A DNA stretch of 64,000 nt. It comes from Larimichthys crocea (lineage: Eukaryota > Chordata > Actinopteri > Sciaenidae). Where the stretch lies: positions 8,361,198 to 8,425,197 of the forward strand of contig NC_040028.1 in NCBI RefSeq assembly GCF_000972845.2. The letters are read 5' to 3'. Positions 56,641 to 64,000 of the stretch are shown here, piece by piece. A program made the translations under genes and the position numbers. The notes under the pieces were generated by a model, which searched no databases, was not told the DNA's origin, and was given only the letters and a program-made list of their open reading frames with translations. Numbering within the stretch: position 1 is the stretch's first letter; the number at the start of each line of letters is the position of its first letter.

Positions 56641-57883
56641 ATATGATGTATCATTGTATCAGCGACTAATGTGGAAACACTATAAATAACAAAAGTTAAA
56701 CTGGAGACATGCATTCTATTCTCAGAGATGTGTGGTATGTTTGATACCATCACTATATGAAATGCACTTTGTTCTATTGTATCAGAACATTAGATATTTG
56801 CTTTTTTATAAGATGTCGGCAGAATGTCCTGATTTGATTTCCATATCAGATGATTGCAGACCAAAGTTCCCGTTTTCAGATAAAGTGTTTTACTTTGCTC
56901 AGTTTGTGTTAAATGCCTACCAACTATGTAAGAGCGCACTTTATGTGTGATGTGTTTATAGCTCATTTGTTTTCATCATGTCTTATAGCTGTACTGTCTA
57001 AAGACCAATGTTTATATTTCTGTTCTGCATTGTTTAACCTCCTTGCTGTATTACTTGTTACTTATTATGTGTGTAGTGTCTTGTTAAATCAATGTGGGCT
57101 GAGAACCTTTGGTACATGACACTTGAACACTACATTTACTTACTTATGTGTCTTAAAAACAAATATTTCTTAGTGAAAATGTCTGTTTTTAATTAAGACA
57201 GGATATCATTTTATTCATCCTGAAAAAAAAAATGTGCCAAAGATGCTCAGTGTGAAATAAATACGTTGCTCAGACATCTATTTGCAGGACAATAAAAATG
57301 ATAAAAACATCTCAAACCTTATTTAGTTGAAAGATGTTAAATGACATCAAAACATTTGATCACATGAAATTTCAGGTGACAGATCAGCTGGGTTTCAGTG
57401 ATTAGACCCTTTGACGTCCATGTAAATTTAGGATTTATATGGACATTTTTTATGTTTTTATAGCTGCAATAGATTTATCAAAAATGAAAAATGTTGAAAT
57501 GTAGAAATAACATTTATGTCGCTGTCGAATCAGGATTTTCAAGTGAAGACTACAAGCCACTAACGGGTAACCACTAATTTGGAGGATAATTGACGATAAT
57601 ATGAGACTGTCATGCTGATAGTTTGTTATAGTTTGATGGTTAAACCAGACTGACCATAGCTGTCCATCACTATAACCACATAGACACTTTAAATTTACAG
57701 TTAATAATGGAGGCAAGATGATGGTGATGTTTTAACGGCTTAAAATGACTTGGATCTCTCACTCCATGTCTCTTGCACTCACACAGACACACACTCCTCG
57801 TTTCTCCTTGTGGTGTAAAATGCAGCAGTTAGTAGCCACACCAGGTCAAATGGACGCACTTCATGGTGTTCAACTGTAGCTGT

Positions 57884-57923
<40 letters not shown>

Positions 57924-58489
57924 TTATGTAGATAGTGTCTGCAGTGGTCAAGCAGATGTGGGCAGTCCAGCGGGTTTCCAGACAGTCAGTCAGTGTTTGG
58001 TCTGAGGTCTGCTGCAGCTGAACATCTGCTGGAGAGGAAAAAAACGTGTTACACAAACAACAACTAGATTTACAGTAGACTGATGTGAAATAAACAAAAC
58101 AATTTTTTTTTTGATGGTTTAGACTGTGCTTGCTCAGTTCAAGGATGGCTAGGAGCTTGACCACCATGCAAAGTATTTGAGCTACCGTGTGAAACCCAGC
58201 ACTGAACAACTATTTAGATGTGGAGTAGAGGTGGAAAAACACAAGCCCTTTTGTTTGGTCTGAGGAGGTTTTCAAATTGAGGATGTCTTACAGGATGTGT
58301 TAGCTGACCAAGTTGGTCTGACCAGTGTTAAGTGTTTTTGAGGAGTGGGCTTAAAAAGTTTAATGCTCTGTGTTAGTTTATGTTCATGCTTTAATCCATG
58401 TGTATCCTGGTGATCCATGGGTTCAACACAATAAACAACATGTCTGGTTTTATTTCAGGTAAATGTATGTTTTTCTTGTAAAGCCTGTG
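56641..58489. other. intergenic stretch with a (TG)n microsatellite
   Basis: No supported gene. A (TG)n microsatellite lies at 57889-57921. Just upstream on the minus strand a CTCTCCAGCAG acceptor-like motif (about 58028-58037) precedes a short open stretch, but this is too little to call an exon. Confidence 0.4.
57889..57921. repeat. (TG)n microsatellite
   Basis: An uninterrupted TG alternation of about 33 bases. Confidence 0.95.
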
Positions 58490-58612
58490 GGGGTGGGGTG
58501 CCCTGGCAGCTCATCTAGCTCGCTCGCTCTCTCTCGGCTTTCCTGCCTGTCTTCAGCTGTCCTGTTGAACAAAGACATAAATGCCCCCCAGAAAAATGTA
58601 AAGAAAAAAAAA
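58490..58612 (+). mobile_element. tRNA-SINE fragment (3' part)
   Basis: GGTGCCCTGGCAGCTCATCT, CTCTCTCTCGGCTTTCCTGC, TGTCTTCAGCTGTCCTGTTG and ACATAAATGCCCCCCAG match the body and tail of the SINE family at 7025 and 19979 or a close relative. The tRNA-like A and B boxes are lost by deletion. Confidence 0.6.
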
Positions 58613-59841
58613 GTCTGCGGGGGTGGTGCAGATACTTCACTGAAAAGTCAACAAATGTTTTCACGAGGTTTTGGAGCTGCGGGCCAATATCTGACTCTTT
58701 CTTTCTTATTGTTTAGCCGTCCAGCAGTACCTTTACTGTGGGTGATTCACTCTCACCGCTCTCATAGCATGATTTCCAGCCTCAGCAGGCAGCTATTTTC
58801 AGTGAAAAGGCTCTGATAAAGTCATTGTATGCTACCTGCCCTGCACCAAAAAGGCAACAGACAAAATTGGCAGCTAGCTGGTGAACATAGCGGATCATTT
58901 AGTTGCTAAAGAGGCAAAAACTTCCCTTAGGAGGAAAACAATGAACATGTAGTGACGTGTAGTGGCTAAGCAGGTTGTTTATGACTTGTTAAAACCAAAT
59001 AATTTTTATAGTGTATATTAAACCAAAGAGTAACAACAAACTCAATTTATCATAACGCAACACGACAAAACAAAATGAAACAAGGCAGTCGACGGAAAGT
59101 ATCCACGTCCTACTCACCCTCTTTGTCTAAACTAAGTGAACAGGTAAATAAGGTGAAAGCACACACCCTGTGCCAATTACCAGAAATTATAGTAATCCAG
59201 AGAATGATCTAAACAAATAAACAACACAACCAAATATATGTTTGTTTATATTACGTACAGAATATATAACAATATAAGAATAAATACATTGGACTTGTGC
59301 TCCTCCAGTAGACACAAACACAACGCCAAATGAATGTTGACGGAGGTCTAAATAAACTAGCTAACATGTTTGCCACATCAACATTAAAAGGTGACGATGT
59401 GCCACCGCAAAAAAATTTATTGTCACTCCCCAACTGAGAGGTTTGCTATCAAGGTAGCAAGAATTCATGGCAACAACAACGGAGAGAGCAGAAATAGACC
59501 AGACAACTGAAGTTTATGCACTAAACTATAGTGGGAAAAGGTGTCTAATTGGTCGAGGAGGATTATGGGATGTCAATTAACCTCAGACTCAGGATGCATG
59601 GCAACACATCGGTACGGGTGTTGAATATGGCAGCTTCAAAAGGCCAGCTGTAATGAGTGCAACATAAAAATTAAAAAATATACATTTTATTTATTATGTC
59701 TCATTAAGCTGTCTCCTGTCTGGATTCCTTAGTGTATGTGTGTGACTCATGGGTTGGTATATATAGCATTATAGTTATACAAGTATGTGTGGGACACTCG
59801 TCTGGATGGGGGGGAGGGGAGATCGACCTTAAGAAGTCAGC

Positions 59842-59866
59842 AGAGAGAGAGAGAGAGAGAGAGAGG
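59842..59866. repeat. (GA)n microsatellite
   Basis: A pure GA alternation of about 25 bases. Confidence 0.95.
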
Positions 59867-59930
59867 AATGCAGGCAGCTGGTTTGTGTCTGTCAGTGCGA
59901 CACAGAGAGCCTACAGTACTGGACTACTCA

Positions 59931-60018
59931 TACACACACACACACACACACGCACACACCCACACACACACACACACACACACTCACGCATACACACACA
60001 CACACGCACACACACACA
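59931..60018. repeat. (CA)n microsatellite
   Basis: A CA alternation of nearly 90 bases with a few G and T interruptions. Confidence 0.95.
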
Positions 60019-60825
60019 GTGATGAAAGAACGATTTATTTGGACCAGCAGAGTGTGTGTTCGGTATAGAGGCAGGCAGCAGGAAGCTCACTGACTGACAT
60101 CTCAACTACTCGGACAAAAACAGCATATGAGAGTGTGCGGACAGGAAAATCGGTGCAGTAAATCACACAACTTCTTACAGGACGAGTGCTGTGTCTCAAT
60201 TACCGTACTTCCATACTTATACTACATACATATGTTAGTTCACACTGTCAGTTATGGCAAAATTCAGTGTATCAACACATTGTGGAACGTTGGACACTTC
60301 TTACTCTCAGTGGTCGCCATTTTAGCATTTTAGAGTTTACTGCCATGTGGAGCCAAATGGAATATAATGTTCAGAACTATGTTTTCCTTGATGAAAATAA
60401 GAATTATTATGTGTTTGTTTCCTTAAAATTAACCTTTTTATATCTACAGACACCATCGGTCCTCTTTCGTCATGTTGAACCTCCATGTTTCAACCAAGAA
60501 CAGGCAAACGAAACAACGGCTCTAGTTTGGGCCTTTTGGGTTTCACAGCCAACATAGTTTCTCCTCCTAGGAAGGAGAAGGTGAGACGAGAGGCTTGCAA
60601 TCAGTCACTGCTAGATGCCACGGGTCCTTTAAATAGAAGAGCACCAAGTATAAAAATAGAAAAGTGTACTGGTACTGCATAGGACAGTAATATTCTAAAA
60701 CATTACACAGAACAGTGTTTGTACGGGACATGTTAACATTAATTCACATGGTATGTTTGCATAATGGCAGATATTCAAAGTCATATGAGTATTGAGTAAG
60801 TTCAGGTTTTAGATGTTACAGAGCC

Positions 60826-61410
60826 TTATGACCTGAGGGTATAAAGCTGCCCTCCTGCCTGCAGGTTCATGCTCTGATACTGATACTGTCTGCCAGATGG
60901 CAGCCGGGTAAACAGTTTGTGCACTGGGTGGCAAGAGACCACAGTTATCATTTGGGCCTTCAACACAGACGACGTGTGTGGTAAATGTCGTGAATGGCAG
61001 GGAACTCCCTGCCAGCGGTCTACTGTTCTCACCACTCTCTGGAGAGTCTTGTGGTTTGTAAGCAGAGAGCTGCCAAAACCAGGGACGCAACCAATCAGAA
61101 TGCTCTCAATGGTGCGTCCAATAAAGTTTGTGAGGATAGCCGGGTCGATGCCAAACTTTTTCTGTCCCTTAAGAAAAGAAGGAGCGAGAAGTTCAAACCA
61201 CAGTCTCCGTGTGAGGAGTACAGCAGAGACTTGAAACAGTGGGGATGTGGTTGCTTCCTGCTGCTTCCTGTAGTCCACTATCACCCCTTGGGTCTTGTTG
61301 ATGTTGTGGTAGAGGCTGTTATCACAACACAAACTCACTAGAACTTCCTGCCTGTATGCTGATTCATCGCGGTTATGATGAGGTCCATGACCGTGCCACC
61401 TGCAAATATG
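60826..61410 (-). mobile_element. Rex1/CR1-type LINE relic: reverse transcriptase C-terminal part
   Basis: The minus-strand translation gives VIVDYRK (61260-61290), then FGIDPAILTNFIGRTIES and KTLQRVVRTVDRW, then HPVHKLFTRLPSGRQY, and a C-terminal YTLR. These blocks and their order are those of the C-terminal half of the fish Rex1-type RT polypeptide. An open frame of 170 codons survives, but with deletions compared with a full element. The endonuclease of what is probably the same element lies at 62061-62510. Confidence 0.75.
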
Positions 61411-62060
61411 CTAATGCATGAGCAGTGCATTTTTTTTAAACATGTTTATATCTGCTGTAAAGTTGGGCATTTTTATATGGGGCCTTATGGAGATTAAGCC
61501 AGCCTCAAGTCCACTTCACATCAAGCAAGTGCAACAACACAAGACATAGCAGCAAGCTAATTACTTACTTGTCCAACAAGTCTGACTTTCAGCCTTTTAT
61601 TTCACAGCTTCTACGTCCTCTTCTGTCTTTTCGCTTCTGTCATTATATCCAGAGAGACTGCTGAGCCTGCCTGCCTAACTCCAGTTCTGGCACAACACCA
61701 GCTCCACTCCACAACCCTGGACCTGAAAACCACCTCTTCTTACTGGTTGTCCAAAACACCTGTGGTACAAACATTAACTCTCCTGCAGTGCTTTGAGTCT
61801 GGCTAACACACTGAGCTAACGTTGGCTAACAGCAGCTACAGTTCGCAGCAGTTCACTTTACTGTCCATCAGGAAACTCTGTAAATCACAGAGAGTTGATG
61901 TGGAGCGGCTGGAGGACATCAGAGGGGAAGCAGAAAACATGATCCAATTTCACCAAAATCAGTGAAATAGTCGGTGGCGTGTGACTTAGTGCCATAAAGC
62001 TACACTATACTTCAGAAACAGACGTACAAATGACTGAGACAGCATTCACTTGATGACAAG
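61411..62060. other. unassigned sequence splitting the Rex1-type LINE
   Basis: About 650 bp between the RT and endonuclease relics with no LINE similarity that I can see. Segments such as GCTAACGTTGGCTAACAGC and AATCACAGAGAGTTGATG look like an interspersed repeat inserted into the LINE. The family was not identified. Confidence 0.45.
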
Positions 62061-62510
62061 TCAGTGTAGCATCAAACACACTTTAAACAATGAACTTCTT
62101 GACAAGTTCTTCTGGCAGTCTGTAGCCTCTGTCTGGACCACTGTGTGGTCACCCAACACTGGACAGTTATGTAACTGGTTTGTCCTGTTTGAGTCTTTGT
62201 TTGTATGATTGGAGCAGAAGAATGGAGATATGATCTGCTTTCCCAAAGGGCGGGGCTGGGAGAAGTTTGCACAGCAGTGGTCCAATATGCATTCACCTCT
62301 TGTAGGTATGTTAACATGCTGGTAATATTTTGGCAGAACATTTTTCATGTTGGCCCCTTCTTGAAACTGAAGGCTCCCACAGCGTTGGCATTCTCCAAAC
62401 CACTGATAATATCATACAGTTCATCCATGGCGTCAGCTTTTTCTGCTTGCTGTGGAATGTAAACTGCAGTTAGAAAAATAGAGCTGAACTCTCAAGGGAG
62501 GCAGCAGAAT
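62061..62510 (-). mobile_element. Rex1/CR1-type LINE relic: endonuclease domain
   Basis: The minus strand gives LTAVYIPQQA then DELYDIISGLENAN (about 62370-62480), followed after a break by LPKYYQHVNIPTRGECILDH (62265-62340). These are successive blocks of the AP-endonuclease domain of CR1-group LINEs. Stops and frameshifts show that it is dead. Orientation and order with 60826-61410 suggest one element. Confidence 0.75.
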
Positions 62511-62784
62511 ATTACATCTCAAGTTGGGAACTATTAAAGTGGGACTGATCTATCTCCACTAAGAGCATGTGTGAGGCTAATATAGGTACATGAAAGACCC
62601 ATTGAGAGTTAACAAAGCTGTGTCATGGCAGTAAACATGAAATCCAGTTGTTGGAACAGCAGAGCGGGATCAAGTAAGGCTAGGTCACGTTGGAAACAAA
62701 GCCAAGTATTGAGTATGTCTAACTTGTAAAAGTACAAACACCAAAAATACTCATTGATACATGTTGGAAAATAGTTGCTCTAAA
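62511..62784. other. intergenic stretch, nothing recognised
   Basis: Short unassigned spacer between repeats. Confidence 0.35.
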
Positions 62785-63085
62785 TATCTAATGTACTTGT
62801 ACGTATATAGCGCCTTTCTAGCATTCTGACCACTCAAAGTGCTTTAACACTACATATCACATTCACCCATTCACGCGCATTCATACACCGATGGCACTGG
62901 CTGCCATGTAAGGTGCCCATCCGTTTTTAGGAGCTAACCATTCATACACATTCACACCCTAAAGGCTGTGCCATTGGGGGCAATCTGAGGTTCAGTATCT
63001 TGCCCAAGAACACTCTGACATGCAGACTGGAGGAGCCGGGAATCAAACTGCCCATCATCTTATTAGTGGATTAGTGGAGTGGAAA
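62785..63085 (+). mobile_element. interspersed fish repeat (GCGCCTTTCTAG...CTTGCCCAAG type)
   Basis: The order TATAGCGCCTTTCTAGCATT, CCACTCAAAGTGCTTTAACA, TCACATTCACCCATTCACGC, ACTGGCTGCCATGTAAGGTG, GTTCAGTATCTTGCCCAAGA and GGAGCCGGGAATCAAACTGC is that of a widespread teleost short repeat. It is non-coding. I do not assign a family name. Confidence 0.72.
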
Positions 63086-64000
63086 AGTGAACTACGTGAT
63101 ACTGAAATGTGGAGTCAGGGGCTTAATCATGGCTCGATGACACACTGAAGCCACCCTGAGCATAACCCTGTTTCAGAGCACTGAGTAACATTATAACAAT
63201 CTTTACTGCATTGCCATCTGTTATTCTCTGTTTGCAACTTATTTTACTTGCTATACTTGACTACAATCAGTTAGTTAGTTACAACACTAAAAGTGAGTGT
63301 AATCAGGGAACTGTATTAAACATAACCCTGCCCTCCTTGCATTTTTTACACAACTATCTTGTATTAGTTAAGTCATTTCATATGTGAAATGATTTACTGT
63401 GTTGATCTCTCTCAAACAATCAACTGAATTGAAGGAATAATGCTGACCTCAGAGTTCTGAAGTATAGACGTTTATTACCTTTCTTGGTTATGCATCATTC
63501 TGAGGGAGTTCATCCCAAATCGTTGTGCAAGAAGTCTGTGAAGTCTTTCTCAAAGAGGATTTCACTTTGGGCGTTTCACCTCTCACCCACTCAAGAGGCT
63601 TCTTCAATTAAATGATAAATTTGTTCACACTGTACTGCTTCAGTTTTTGCAATGATGCAAATGGACATTTCCTTACAGCCACTATGCTACAGTGCTGTAA
63701 GATTTTATTATTATAAGCTGTTGTGCATGTACGTATCCAGGGTAGCCTCCACAAGTACTAAGCTAATAAACACACAGCGATTGTTATGTTTAAATGATCA
63801 TACTCTAAAGAAAACCTACTTGTGCATATTATGTAAAATTTCTGCCATATTCTGTAAAAAGAGCCTCCTAAATCTGACATACTGGACATTTAAGTGTAGA
63901 AAAGTGCAATGTAAATGTACTTAGTTACATTCCACCACTACTGAGCATTAGCCAAAATTATGCATAGATGATGAGGTTTAAAGTATTTTAACAGTTAAAA
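63086..64000. other. intergenic end of window
   Basis: No gene seen. 63838-63895 shares a repeat-family end with 3218-3276. Otherwise AT-rich. Confidence 0.4.
63838..63895 (+). repeat. 3' end of an unclassified interspersed repeat
   Basis: The segment CTCCTAAATCTGACATACTG followed by GACATTTAAG resembles 3218-3276. Short and diverged. Confidence 0.4.

Larger units (their letters stand above)
58613..60825. other. intergenic stretch with (GA)n and (CA)n microsatellites
   Basis: No supported gene. A (GA)n run lies at 59842-59866 and a long (CA)n tract at 59931-60018; open frames through them are repeat translations. The remainder is unremarkable. Confidence 0.45.

Noticed and set aside
57990..58028. 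Possible terminal coding exon on the minus strand after a CTCTCCAGCAG acceptor
   Set aside because: Only 13 codons, no homology and no partner exon recognised.
59732..60105. Open frames through the (CA)n and (GA)n tracts
   Set aside because: Microsatellite translations.
1..64000. Search for CRISPR arrays, operons or bacterial defence systems
   Set aside because: No repeat-spacer arrays or prokaryotic gene organisation; the content is vertebrate.

Overview
The window looks like teleost (bony fish) nuclear DNA. It is AT-rich and intron-poor, and it carries single-exon fish-type odorant receptor (OR) genes, a vertebrate Frizzled gene, and fish transposable element families: tRNA-derived SINEs, L2/CR1- and Rex1-type LINEs, a Tc1-like element and a hAT-type MITE. 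No prokaryotic operon logic applies.

Layout. (1) 1-13.9 kb: minus-strand OR genes of two subfamilies. Subfamily I is at 1-849 (cut by the window edge) and 3938-4858, with a relic at 3340-3812. Subfamily II is at 8257-9204 and 12953-13894, with a relic at about 10.2-10.45 kb. (2) 14.1-18.2 kb: a Tc1-like relic, a tandemly duplicated interspersed repeat, and unassigned sequence. (3) 18.4-45.5 kb: a plus-strand tandem array of a third OR subfamily, with clean copies at 18405, 22022, 24884, 28663 (truncated) and 44621. (4) 45.5-64 kb: an intact single-exon frizzled-7-type Wnt receptor (49429-51138, minus) with a long candidate 3'UTR and a GC-rich promoter side. Beyond it is gene-poor sequence with LINE and SINE relics and microsatellites.

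The main structural observation is that 29337-42400 does not look like ordinary genomic sequence. It re-reads the 21.9-28.7 kb array in the same order and nearly the same spacing, but with dense single-base indels and homopolymer slips, and it ends at a 10-N gap. I interpret it as an uncorrected long-read gap fill. The four broken OR copies in it (A-D) are probably artefacts of sequence quality and redundant assembly rather than pseudogenes, and OR copy number from this window should be treated as inflated.

The OR genes would act singly, one receptor per olfactory neuron, as odorant-sensing GPCRs. Frizzled-7 is a developmental Wnt receptor; its position beside the array is only physical linkage as far as the sequence shows. 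Other points of biological interest are a GT...AG-bounded 269-bp presence/absence difference just before the OR start codons, non-canonical DRH and TPxxY motifs in the third OR subfamily, and a strong ~98-nt hairpin in the probable fzd7 3'UTR. I found no convincing new multi-gene system.
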